Below are positions 43,798-51,688 of a stretch of 64,000 nt of DNA, piece by piece. Numbering within the stretch: the first letter of the stretch is position 1; each line of letters begins with the position of its first letter. Location of the stretch: positions 186,001 through 250,000 of the forward strand of contig CAJUHH010000003.1 of assembly GCA_910585965.1 (NCBI GenBank), read 5' to 3'. The position numbers and the translations under genes were made by a program. The stretch is from an uncultured Lachnospiraceae bacterium (GTDB lineage Bacteria > Bacillota > Clostridia > Lachnospirales > Lachnospiraceae). Under the pieces are notes generated by a model. That model did no database searches. It was not told the DNA's origin and was given only the letters and a program-made list of their open reading frames with translations.

Positions 43798-45462
43798 CTA
43801 TTCGGCTGAAATAATATAGTAGTAAATCGGCTGTCCCCCATATTGCAGCTCCACATCGCATCTCGGATATCTTGCTTCCACTTTTTCCTTTAATTCTCCT
43901 GCCGTTTCTTCCGAAACCTCGGAACCATAATATATACTGATCAGTTCCTTATCCTCTTCCATCATGTCTTCTATCATTCGGAAAGTCACTTCCATCATAT
44001 CCGTCCCGTTGGACAAAATGCCGCTGTCGCCGATTCCCATATAATCGCCTTGTTTAATTTCCTTATCGTCGATCACCGTATCCCTCACCGCATACGTCAC
44101 CTGGCCGGTACGGACTGCCTTGATCTCCTCGGACATCGTCTCCGTATTCTCTTCCACGGACAGTTCAGGTACATAATTTATCACCGCAGTAATCCCCTGT
44201 GGCACCGTCTTGGTGGGTATCACGACAACTTTCTTGTCTTCTGCCATATGGGATGCCTGATCCGCCGCCAGAATAATGTTCTTATTATTCGGAAGAATAT
44301 ATACTGTATCCGCGTTCACTTTTTCCACAGCATCCAGCATATCCGCCGTGCTGGGATTCATTGTCTGGCCGCCTTCGATAATATAATCCACACCGAGTCC
44401 TTTGAAGATCTCCTGGATTCCATCTCCTGCGGAAACCGCAATAAAGCCCACTTCCTTTTTCGGCGCTTTCTCCGCCTCTTTTGTCTCTTCTTTCTGTTTT
44501 TCCGCCATCTTAAACAGTTTTTCCTGATGCTCCAGCCTCATATTATCAATCTTCATATTGGAAAGAGCGCCATATTTCAATGCCTTTTGAATTGCCATAC
44601 CGGGGTCGTTGGTATGTACATGCACTTTAACTACATCCTCATCCGCAACTACCACGATGGAATCACCGATCGATTCCAGGTATGCTTTAAAATCCATTTC
44701 CTGTTTGATATTAAAATTCCTGTTCAGCATAATAATAAATTCTGTACAATAGCCGAATTTAATATCCGCCTGCGCCTGTGCATCCATATTTGCCGATGCC
44801 GCAGAAGATGACGCTTTCACATCAGAAATCTTAAAATCAATTTCTTTTCCAAGGAAAGCTTCATAAGCGCCTTTCAGCACCTGCATCAGTCCTTGTCCGC
44901 CGGAATCCACCACTCCCGCCTGTTTCAGCACAGGAAGAAGATCCGGCGTTTTTTCCAGCACCTCGTCCGCATGCTTTATAATTTCTTCAAAAAATACCGT
45001 CAGATCCTCTTCACCGCCTTCCGCTAACTCCCTGGCTTTCTGGGCGCCTCCTTTGGCAACGGTCAGTATCGTTCCTTCCTTGGGCTTCATAACAGCTTTA
45101 TAAGCCGTTTCCACCGCTTTGTCAAAAGCATCGGCCAGAATCTTTGCATCCAGTTTTTCGTAGTCCCTCACCCCTTTGGTAAACCCGCGGAAAAGCTGGG
45201 ATAAAATAACCCCGGAATTTCCTCTTGCCCCGCGCAGGGAGCCGGATGATATCGCCTTGCACAACACAGTCATATCCGGTTTTTCCATGGCCGACACTTC
45301 TTTTGCCGCCGCCATAATGGTTAAGGTCATATTCGTCCCGGTATCGCCGTCTGGAACGGGAAATACATTCAATTCGTTAATCCACTCTTTTTTCTCTTCC
45401 AAATTTTTTGCGCCAGCTAAAAACATCTTAGAAAGCATCTTCGCATCGATTGTTTTAACCAC
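43798..45462 (-). CDS. DAK2 domain protein, FakA/YloV-like fatty acid kinase
   Basis: 554 aa. N-terminal Dak phosphatase/kinase domain: LNVFPVPDGDTGTNMTLTI (Mg-ATP aspartates), RGARGNSGVILSQLFRGF and VDSGGQGLMQVLKG; middle domain (~220-310) with VVVADEDVVKVHVHTNDPG; C-terminal DegV-like half. Phosphorylates fatty acids held by FakB/DegV proteins for phospholipid synthesis. GTG start with AGGAGG nine nt upstream; 14 nt after the Asp23 gene, the standard yloU-yloV pair. A charged linker (EKQKEETKEAEKAPKKE) joins the halves. Confidence 0.92.
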   Translation of the reverse strand: MVKTIDAKMLSKMFLAGAKNLEEKKEWINELNVFPVPDGDTGTNMTLTIMAAAKEVSAMEKPDMTVLCKAISSGSLRGARGNSGVILSQLFRGFTKGVRDYEKLDAKILADAFDKAVETAYKAVMKPKEGTILTVAKGGAQKARELAEGGEEDLTVFFEEIIKHADEVLEKTPDLLPVLKQAGVVDSGGQGLMQVLKGAYEAFLGKEIDFKISDVKASSSAASANMDAQAQADIKFGYCTEFIIMLNRNFNIKQEMDFKAYLESIGDSIVVVADEDVVKVHVHTNDPGMAIQKALKYGALSNMKIDNMRLEHQEKLFKMAEKQKEETKEAEKAPKKEVGFIAVSAGDGIQEIFKGLGVDYIIEGGQTMNPSTADMLDAVEKVNADTVYILPNNKNIILAADQASHMAEDKKVVVIPTKTVPQGITAVINYVPELSVEENTETMSEEIKAVRTGQVTYAVRDTVIDDKEIKQGDYMGIGDSGILSNGTDMMEVTFRMIEDMMEEDKELISIYYGSEVSEETAGELKEKVEARYPRCDVELQYGGQPIYYYIISAE

Positions 45463-45476
45463 AACAAATTTCCTCC

Positions 45477-45836
45477 TTAATCAATCACTCTTACACCTTC
45501 TACAAAGATGTTGATTTTTTCAATTCCAATGCCGGTAAACTCTTCCACTTTATATTTCACGTTGCTGATCAGATTATCGGATACTGCCAGTATGCTGACT
45601 CCATAGGAAACAATGACATGAAAATTAAGAACCAGTTTATGGTTATGAAGCGAAACCTTGATCCCCCTCGTCATGCTGTCCATTTTTAAAAGTTTCACCA
45701 GACCGTCCTTCACATTTACGCCGGCCATGCCGACAATGCCAAAACATTCCATTGCCACCGAACCGGCATACTGCGCAATTACTTCGCTGTCGATCGCTAT
45801 ATTTCCCATATGGGTATCCAGAGAAGAAGCTTTCAT
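45477..45836 (-). CDS. Asp23/Gls24 family envelope stress protein (YloU-like)
   Basis: 119 aa from the ATG at 45836 (AAGGAGG 6 nt upstream); open frame upstream of it is intergenic. Core: GNIAIDSEVIAQYAGSVAME, GIVGMAGVNVKDG and VSYGVSILAVSDNLI. Small cytosolic proteins found with DAK2 proteins and rpmB in Firmicutes; function in membrane or wall homeostasis. Divergent from rpmB. Confidence 0.92.
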   Translation of the reverse strand: MKASSLDTHMGNIAIDSEVIAQYAGSVAMECFGIVGMAGVNVKDGLVKLLKMDSMTRGIKVSLHNHKLVLNFHVIVSYGVSILAVSDNLISNVKYKVEEFTGIGIEKINIFVEGVRVID

Positions 45837-45959
45837 ACTATACCTCCTTAATTTTCCTTTTGAAATCAATATATGATGTATTATAACCGTAATTTGGTAA
45901 AGAAACAAGAAAATATTGAATTTCAAATAAAATAATTTTCCAATCCATGAAATTTTTAC

Positions 45960-45988
45960 TTGCATTATGGGGTTTTATCTGCTATTAT
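45960..45988 (+). promoter_or_regulatory. promoter of rpmB
   Basis: -35 TTGCAT (45960-45965), 17-nt spacer, -10 TATTAT (45983-45988). Start near 45995, leaving a ~30-nt leader with GAGGAGG before ATG 46026. Confidence 0.75.
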
Positions 45989-46025
45989 ACTAATGTTGCG
46001 AGTACAATTTCGAGGAGGTGCAAAA

Positions 46026-46211
46026 ATGGCTAAATGTGATATTTGTGGCAAGGGCGCTCAGTTTGGTAATAACGTAAGCCATTCTCATAGAAAAACAAAC
46101 AGAATCTGGCATGCTAACGTAAAACGCGTAAAATGCAAAGTGAATGGCGGCAATAAAAAGATGCATGTCTGCACACGTTGCTTAAGATCTGGCTTAGTAG
46201 AAAGAGCTTAA
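46026..46211 (+). CDS. rpmB: 50S ribosomal protein L28 (zinc-binding form)
   Basis: 61 aa from ATG 46026 (GAGGAGG 7 nt upstream). MAKCDICGKGAQFGNNVSHS and HVCTRCLRSG: two CxxC pairs make this the C+ zinc-ribbon L28. C- paralogues often replace it under zinc limitation, so its Cys form implies zinc-replete use. Alone on the plus strand between divergent Asp23 and convergent J-domain genes. Confidence 0.97.
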   Translation: MAKCDICGKGAQFGNNVSHSHRKTNRIWHANVKRVKCKVNGGNKKMHVCTRCLRSGLVERA

Positions 46212-46254
46212 TTTTTTAAGACTTAAAGATTTCAGTTTATAAAGCAGCCTTGAA

Positions 46255-46284
46255 TAAAAAACCAGCCTGACGGCTGGCTTTTTA
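46255..46284. terminator. bidirectional terminator between rpmB and the J-domain gene
   Basis: AAAAA-CCAGCC-TGAC-GGCTGG-C-TTTTTATTTT. The stem is followed by a T-run on the plus strand and, because of the A-run on the other side, also on the minus strand. It overlaps the last bases of the convergent gene. Confidence 0.85.
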
Positions 46285-46827
46285 TTTTGCCCTGCTTCCC
46301 ATTTCATAAGCTTTTTTCAGCTCTTCATATTCCCTCGTAATGATCTGCACCATTTCATGGTCTCCCGTCACATTATCGGGATGGAACATTTTCATCAGAT
46401 CCTTATATCTTTTTTTCAATGTCAAATAACTGTTCACCCCGCTGAACAGCATTTCCTCTATGCCTGAATGATGGGAATACGTCTGCCTTTCGTGGTAAGG
46501 CCCCCGCTGGGAATTAAACTTGTCCTTTTCTCTCTGAAGCACCCGCCGGTCTTCATCCAAATCCTCAAACCCTTTCTGGAGTATCTTCATCTTCTGGTCC
46601 AACAGGCGGTTTTCCTGCTCTATGCGCCCTTTTTCCACTTTCAGCTTATGCTGCAAGCTCCGCATCTCCGTCTCGTGGAATTTTTTTTCATGGTCCAGCT
46701 TTTTCCGCAGTTCATCCAGTTCCTCGCGGATCATCGATAACCGAAACTCTTCCCGGAAAAGCCACGCTTTCATCTCCCTTAATTCTTTCTCATTCCCGTC
46801 CTTTAATATTTCATCCACATTTCTCAT
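46282..46827 (-). CDS. coiled-coil protein with C-terminal J-like domain
   Basis: 181 aa from ATG 46827 (AAGG site ~10 nt upstream; the longer frame would run into the next gene). Residues ~15-115 form a charged coiled coil (EEFRLSMIREELDELRKKLD). C-terminal ~50 residues resemble the end of a DnaJ J-domain: LKKRYKDLMKMFHPDNVTGD with HPD, then EYEELKKAYE. No G/F or zinc region, so not DnaJ itself; perhaps a specialised Hsp70 co-chaperone or only J-like. Confidence 0.8.
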   Translation of the reverse strand: MRNVDEILKDGNEKELREMKAWLFREEFRLSMIREELDELRKKLDHEKKFHETEMRSLQHKLKVEKGRIEQENRLLDQKMKILQKGFEDLDEDRRVLQREKDKFNSQRGPYHERQTYSHHSGIEEMLFSGVNSYLTLKKRYKDLMKMFHPDNVTGDHEMVQIITREYEELKKAYEMGSRAK

Positions 46828-46856
46828 TTTCCAGCACCTTCGTATTCCTGTACGCC

Positions 46857-47000
46857 TCAATCGCAATAATAAAAATTATATCCAATGAGCAGCAGCAATG
46901 CACAGATAATCAGCCCTATAAACCTGCTGGTAAAAAAAAGAAGCATAAGCAGCATTCCTACCGCAATCCAAAAAGCGATAAAACCAATCAATTTTTTCAT
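46857..47000 (-). CDS. small two-helix membrane protein
   Basis: 47 aa, below usual length cut-offs. MKKLIGFIAFWIAVGMLLML then TSRFIGLIICALLLLIGYNF: two membrane helices with a short polar turn (TSR) and a YYCD end. GGAGG lies 6 nt before ATG. Its stop is 29 nt before the J-domain gene start on the same strand, so they may be co-transcribed. Function unknown; similar tiny two-helix proteins are widespread in clostridia. Confidence 0.7.
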   Translation of the reverse strand: MKKLIGFIAFWIAVGMLLMLLFFTSRFIGLIICALLLLIGYNFYYCD

Positions 47001-47101
47001 GCTGTTCCTCCGTGCCGCTCCAACTGCTTATGCTCTTATTTTATCTTATGCATTCCCCTTGTCCTGCATGACTTTTATTTTTCCCCATCTCCCGCGCAGT
47101 A

Positions 47102-47494
47102 TTATTCCTCGGGAAAAGCGATGTCCACCGCTGTCTTATCGTCCGGCAGTTCTTCCTTATCTTCTGGTTTTGTAAATTTTTCCACAATATCCGGAATCAT
47201 ATCCAAAATCTTTGTCATCGTATCCTGGTTTTTCACATTGACAAGCTTTGTCGTTCCATCTTTAATAACGAGTACCGCACTGGGAGTCATCTTGCCGGTA
47301 AAGCCGCCTGCGCCGCCGCTTTTTTTATCCGCCGCATTCGCCCCTGCGCCTACGCCGAAGCTGACATCCACAAGGGGCAGTATGATCGTATCACCCACCT
47401 GGGTTGCCTCGCCCACCACCGTCTTTGTTGAAAGCACACAGTTCATGCCGTTCATCAATGCTTCTATTACACCTGAGAAATTATTATCTGCCAT
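47102..47494 (-). CDS. ytfJ: GerW family sporulation protein (YtfJ)
   Basis: 130 aa. IEALMNGMNCVLSTKTVVGE near the start, VSFGVGAGANAADK, and SGGAGGFTGKMTPSAVLVI in the middle are the signature glycine-rich strands of GerW/YtfJ. In Bacillus this protein is needed for normal spore germination through SleB. GGAGGG ribosome site. Directly after the DUF2953 gene (stop/start almost touching), a pairing found in spore formers. Confidence 0.93.
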   Translation of the reverse strand: MADNNFSGVIEALMNGMNCVLSTKTVVGEATQVGDTIILPLVDVSFGVGAGANAADKKSGGAGGFTGKMTPSAVLVIKDGTTKLVNVKNQDTMTKILDMIPDIVEKFTKPEDKEELPDDKTAVDIAFPEE

Positions 47495-48493
47495 TTATAC
47501 GCCCTCCTTTTTCAGCAGTTTCAGCAATCTCCATATATTTTTATCCAATGCAATCTTTAAGCTGGCGACCAGGAAGATAATCCCTGTTATCCTGCCCTTG
47601 ATATATACATCGCCTTCCATTACTTTCCCTTCGAATTCCGGCTGCAGGAATATGCTGCCTCCGACCATAGGATACAGCATTCCATAGACTGCCATGATCT
47701 GGCCGGTCGTAGCCGGATCCTCCATTCCTGCCCGCAGATTGATCCTGCATATCTGCGGCTTCAGCTTCCTGCATATCCATAAAAGCTGTTTTTTGGCATT
47801 TCTAAATACGTTTCGGAAAGCCTCGCCCTGCAAAATATCGATATAATACCGTATATTTTCCATAACATTTTTTATTTTACCACATATTTCCCTGGTTGTG
47901 TACTCTATATTTTTCAAGGCTTCCAAAAGTTTACGGAAAAAACTAAAAACAGCATGAAAGAATGCTTTGACCTTTTCTATGATTCCCTGCCCGTCTTCCC
48001 CTTCCGAAAGACCTCCTTCTGTTCGGTCCCTGCTTTCCCCTTCTTCAGCCGTCTTTTCCCTTCCCATTTCCAGTCTGGCGGTTTCTTCCTCGTTTATCCT
48101 TTCCTTTTCCGGAATCGGGGGGATTTCCGTTTCTTCCTTTCCGTCTCTTTCCTTGCCCGCCTTGTGCTGTTTCTTTTTACCCCCCTTTTTCTTCTTTTTT
48201 CCTTTCTTTTTTTTAGAAGAGTCCAGTAATGTAAAACAAAACAGCCTTATCCTCAGACAAACGGATCCATGGTAAGAAAATAGGACATTCACCATGTGCA
48301 GCAGCCATGTCACCTTTATTTCCACGCGGGCTGGCGGCTTTTCCCCAAGCTTCCCATCCGCCGCAACACGGTACCTGACAGGCACAAACAGCGCGCAGAG
48401 AAGGACAAGCAAAAGGATTCCGATAACGGCGGCCAGAATAATTCCTATTATTTTCAGTATTGACAATATTATTGTTAATAATATGTGCAGCAT
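47495..48493 (-). CDS. DUF2953 domain-containing membrane protein
   Basis: 332 aa. One or two N-terminal membrane helices (~residues 3-38, IIGIILAAVIGILLLVLLCA), then strand RYRVAADG and a long low-complexity Lys/Glu-rich linker (~95-165, KKKKGKKKKKGGKKK), then conserved DUF2953 part (CRKLKPQICRINLRAGMEDP, TTGQIMAVYGMLYP). YtfI-like partner of YtfJ, sporulation-linked. The linker is unusual but common in clostridial members. Confidence 0.85.
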   Translation of the reverse strand: MLHILLTIILSILKIIGIILAAVIGILLLVLLCALFVPVRYRVAADGKLGEKPPARVEIKVTWLLHMVNVLFSYHGSVCLRIRLFCFTLLDSSKKKKGKKKKKGGKKKQHKAGKERDGKEETEIPPIPEKERINEEETARLEMGREKTAEEGESRDRTEGGLSEGEDGQGIIEKVKAFFHAVFSFFRKLLEALKNIEYTTREICGKIKNVMENIRYYIDILQGEAFRNVFRNAKKQLLWICRKLKPQICRINLRAGMEDPATTGQIMAVYGMLYPMVGGSIFLQPEFEGKVMEGDVYIKGRITGIIFLVASLKIALDKNIWRLLKLLKKEGV

Positions 48494-48502
48494 ATCTACC
48501 TC

Positions 48503-48814
48503 TTAATCACCTTCTGGAAACAAATATTTTTTCAAGTCAGGATATCCGTTTCTCTCCAATGCCGCTTTCGTTATTTCCACCACGAGATCCAGCGCTTCTT
48601 CATATTTTTTTGCGATGCCTATAATATATGGCGGATGTTTTTTATAATATTTCTGCTGGAGAAATGCACAGTGGTAGATCTCCAGCTGGTCTCTCCCGGC
48701 GGCCAGCGCGATCACATATATCTGAAACTGCCCGGCATTGTGCTGCAGCTTCCACTTTACCATATTCGGATGTTTGATTCCTTCGCCTATATAAAGATTT
48801 TTATAAAATTTCAT
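48503..48814 (-). CDS. conserved hypothetical protein
   Basis: 103 aa, soluble, no signal or membrane segment. MKFYKNLYIGEGIKHPNMVK; aromatic and Lys-rich with IYVIALAAGRDQLEIYHCAF in the centre. Nine nt after its stop comes the DUF2953 start region, so it is co-directional and likely co-transcribed. Ribosome site weak (GGATGG). I do not assign a function. Confidence 0.7.
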   Translation of the reverse strand: MKFYKNLYIGEGIKHPNMVKWKLQHNAGQFQIYVIALAAGRDQLEIYHCAFLQQKYYKKHPPYIIGIAKKYEEALDLVVEITKAALERNGYPDLKKYLFPEGD

Positions 48815-48882
48815 CTTTGAACCATCCGTCTGTATTTTTGTTTCCTGTTGCCATTATAACATACTTTTTTTTATTTCCAATA

Positions 48883-50373
48883 TTATTCCTGAAAATATGC
48901 GTCAAAAATCCTCTTGGCGATCGGCACGGCGAAATCCCCGCCGGAGCCAGCCCCTTCAATGATAATGGTCACGCTGATCTTCGGATTGTCCGCCGGGGCA
49001 AATCCGGTGAACCATGCATGGGAGTCCCCCTTTACGGTATTGTATTCCGCAGATCCTGTTTTTCCTGCCGCCGTATAGGAAAGCCCTTTTAGCCGGCTTG
49101 CCGTCCCTTCCTCCACCACGCCGCGCATCAGCTCTTTTAAAGCGTCCGCTTCCCCGGCAGAAATCAGCCTCTTTGCTGTGGAAGGTGAAAATTGCTTAAC
49201 CACCGTTCCCGTACTGTTTTCCACATAATCTATGACATATGGTTTCATCAACACGCCGTTGTTCGCAATCGCATTCGTAATCATATTCAAATGAACCGGG
49301 GTCATTCCCGTCGTCCCCTGGCCGATGGCGATCTGCATCATATCGCTGTTCGGAGAATCTTCCTGCACCTCTATGCGGCTCTTATTATAATTCAGTTCCA
49401 GCGGAAGCTCCTGGTTGAACAACAGATCATCCAAAGTATCCTGGAATTTTCCTTTATCCAGCTTCACGCCGATGTTGGCAAAAGAAGCGTTGCAAGATTT
49501 CGCAAAGGATCTGGAAAAATTCACGCTGCCGTGGCTCTGCCCATGATAACAGTTGATCCTGTCCGCGCCGTCCGAAAAACTTCCGTTGCACTGGAAACCA
49601 TAATTCTGGTACGTATCCGGGTTTTCCCTTATATATTCCAGCGCCGTCACGATCTTAAACGTGGAACCGGGCGGATACAGCCCTTGCGTCGTGCGGTTCA
49701 GCAATATGCCGCTTTCCTTGTCCTCCACTAGGGAATCCCAAATTTCTTCTATTTGGTTAGGATCATAACCCGGTTTGGACACCATGGCAAGAATCTTCCC
49801 GCTGGAAGGCTCTGAAACAATAACTGCCCCTCTATAAACACCGAGCGCCTGGTCCGCCACTTCCTGAAGGCTGACGTCCAAAGTGGTATGCACATCGTCC
49901 CCCGGATATTTGCTCCCGGCCATATCGTCTGCCACCTTTTCCGACAAAGGCGCATTGGAATGAATCAGATAATAATTTCCCAGAGCCTCTATCCCTGCCC
50001 TTCCATGCGTGGCATACCCAACCGCATGGGAAAAAAGACTGCCGTACGGATAACTGCGTACTTCCTTTCCTTCTTCATCCGTTATGGTCTGTGCAAGGAT
50101 TTCCCCTCCTCCTGCATAAATCGTCCCCCGGATGTTTTTCGCCGTAAGAACCTGCTGCCTGCCGTTATAGCTGTTATTGATCAGCTCCTGCTCATGGGTC
50201 GAGGAATAATAACAGATATAAACCATCATACTAAGAAAAACTGCCGCAAACAGATATGTCACCGTCATAATGGGAACATTCGTTTTTTTCTTTTTGGGAT
50301 GATCATTCCTCTTCTTTTTCGTCCCGGTTCTCTGTCCTGCTGTTTTTAATTTTACGTCTCTTTCTTGCCGCAT
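48883..50373 (-). CDS. penicillin-binding protein 2-like transpeptidase
   Basis: 496 aa from ATG 50373 (GAGGAG 4-5 nt upstream). One membrane helix (~37-55), short dimerisation part (~75-150), then transpeptidase domain: YPPGSTFKIVTALEY (SxxK), SFAKSCNASFANIG (SxN), AAGKTGSAEYNT (KTG), all active-site motifs present. Class B PBP of the PbpA type that pairs with an FtsW/RodA gene, here overlapping it by 71 nt. Role: cross-linking in division, elongation or spore cortex; which one cannot be decided. Confidence 0.92.
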   Translation of the reverse strand: MRQERDVKLKTAGQRTGTKKKRNDHPKKKKTNVPIMTVTYLFAAVFLSMMVYICYYSSTHEQELINNSYNGRQQVLTAKNIRGTIYAGGGEILAQTITDEEGKEVRSYPYGSLFSHAVGYATHGRAGIEALGNYYLIHSNAPLSEKVADDMAGSKYPGDDVHTTLDVSLQEVADQALGVYRGAVIVSEPSSGKILAMVSKPGYDPNQIEEIWDSLVEDKESGILLNRTTQGLYPPGSTFKIVTALEYIRENPDTYQNYGFQCNGSFSDGADRINCYHGQSHGSVNFSRSFAKSCNASFANIGVKLDKGKFQDTLDDLLFNQELPLELNYNKSRIEVQEDSPNSDMMQIAIGQGTTGMTPVHLNMITNAIANNGVLMKPYVIDYVENSTGTVVKQFSPSTAKRLISAGEADALKELMRGVVEEGTASRLKGLSYTAAGKTGSAEYNTVKGDSHAWFTGFAPADNPKISVTIIIEGAGSGGDFAVPIAKRIFDAYFQE

Positions 50374-51688
50374 ATTTCTCCTCTTTTTCCTCATCCCCTT
50401 TTACCATGCAGAGTCCTTCTATGATCGCAAACATAATCAGCGTAGTCAGCACGGAGCTTCCCCCATAACTGACCAAGGGCAAAGTAACGCCGGTCAGCGG
50501 AATGAATTTGCTGCCCCCGCCGATCGTCAGAAACACCTGGAAAATATAAGTAACACCGAGCCCGAAGGCAATCAGCCGGTAAAAATTATCCTTTAATTTC
50601 ATAGAAATGTCCATAAACATAATAAAGCTGCTTAAGGATACCAGAATCACGCACATGGCAAATATAATGCCCAGCTCTTCTGCAATCGCGGAAAATATAA
50701 AATCCGCTTCCACAAAGGGAATGGAATTCGGCGTTCCCTGGAAAAGACCCATGCCAAACCAGCCGCCGCTGCCGATCGCAAACAAAGACTGGGTGATCTG
50801 GTAGCCCGCCGAATCGATTTCGCTCCATGGATCCCTCCATGCCTGGACGCGCACCTGTACATGGCTGAAAGCCTGATAGGCAATGACTGCGGCGGCGCTT
50901 CCTCCGGCCGTCCCTGCCAGAAGATACAGCGGATTCCTGGTGGCCACGAATACCATCAGCACGTATACGACAAAGAAAATCAGCGCGCTGCCAAGATCTT
51001 TGGAAATCACAAGAATAACAACATGGATTCCCGCTACCACCGCCGTTGTAAATACTTCAAAAAATGATGCGGACTCATGCAGGGCGCTGGCGACAAAGAA
51101 AACAAAAATAATCTTTACAAATTCCGACGGCTGGAACGTCACCCCGCCGACCGAATAGGAAATCTTGGAACCGTTCGTATACGCCCCCAATAGAAGCACG
51201 ACCGCCAAGGCTGCGATCCCCGCCAAGGCATAAACCCATGTCAGTTTCTTTAAAAATTTCAGCTTACGGATAAAAAAGGGAATGATCATCGTCAAAACAA
51301 TCGAACATACTGCAATGACAAACTGTTTTACCGCTTTTTCATAGGAAAGCCTGGTTAATATGACAAACCCTATGCCCAAAAGCATACACATATTATTCAC
51401 CGCCAGCCGGTTCGCCCTGGGGTAAATCATATGGAATAAAATAACCGTAGCGAACAGGACGATCTGCTGAAAAATATAGAAAAACAAGTAGGTAATATCT
51501 CCAGTTTCAAAGCATATCGCCATAAAGCAGGAGAAATGAACCACCAGCATCAGAAGATTCTGCCTTGTATAAATGCCGCTTCGGCGTTCTTCATCCTGAA
51601 ACCGAAATACCGCAAAAGATTCATATGCATATAATGCCATCAGCAGCGCAATGACATATTTGGATATTTCCGTAATGTACAGTTCCAT
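50303..51688 (-). CDS. FtsW/RodA/SpoVE family glycosyltransferase
   Basis: 461 aa. About ten membrane helices of the SEDS family: SVGGVTFQPSEFVKIIFVFF, SKDLGSALIFFVVYVLMVFV (catalytic Asp in KDLG), FIFSAIAEELGII, and FIPLTGVTLPLVSYGGSS at the C-terminus. Polymerises peptidoglycan glycan strands with its cognate class B PBP encoded next. Cytosolic basic tail. TAATG overlap with the U32 gene stop upstream. Confidence 0.94.
   Translation of the reverse strand: MELYITEISKYVIALLMALYAYESFAVFRFQDEERRSGIYTRQNLLMLVVHFSCFMAICFETGDITYLFFYIFQQIVLFATVILFHMIYPRANRLAVNNMCMLLGIGFVILTRLSYEKAVKQFVIAVCSIVLTMIIPFFIRKLKFLKKLTWVYALAGIAALAVVLLLGAYTNGSKISYSVGGVTFQPSEFVKIIFVFFVASALHESASFFEVFTTAVVAGIHVVILVISKDLGSALIFFVVYVLMVFVATRNPLYLLAGTAGGSAAAVIAYQAFSHVQVRVQAWRDPWSEIDSAGYQITQSLFAIGSGGWFGMGLFQGTPNSIPFVEADFIFSAIAEELGIIFAMCVILVSLSSFIMFMDISMKLKDNFYRLIAFGLGVTYIFQVFLTIGGGSKFIPLTGVTLPLVSYGGSSVLTTLIMFAIIEGLCMVKGDEEKEEKYAARKRRKIKNSRTENRDEKEEE

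Noticed and set aside
45837..45965. Extension of the Asp23 frame upstream of 45836
   Set aside because: AT-rich intergenic sequence between divergent promoters, not family-like; strong ribosome site at 45836.
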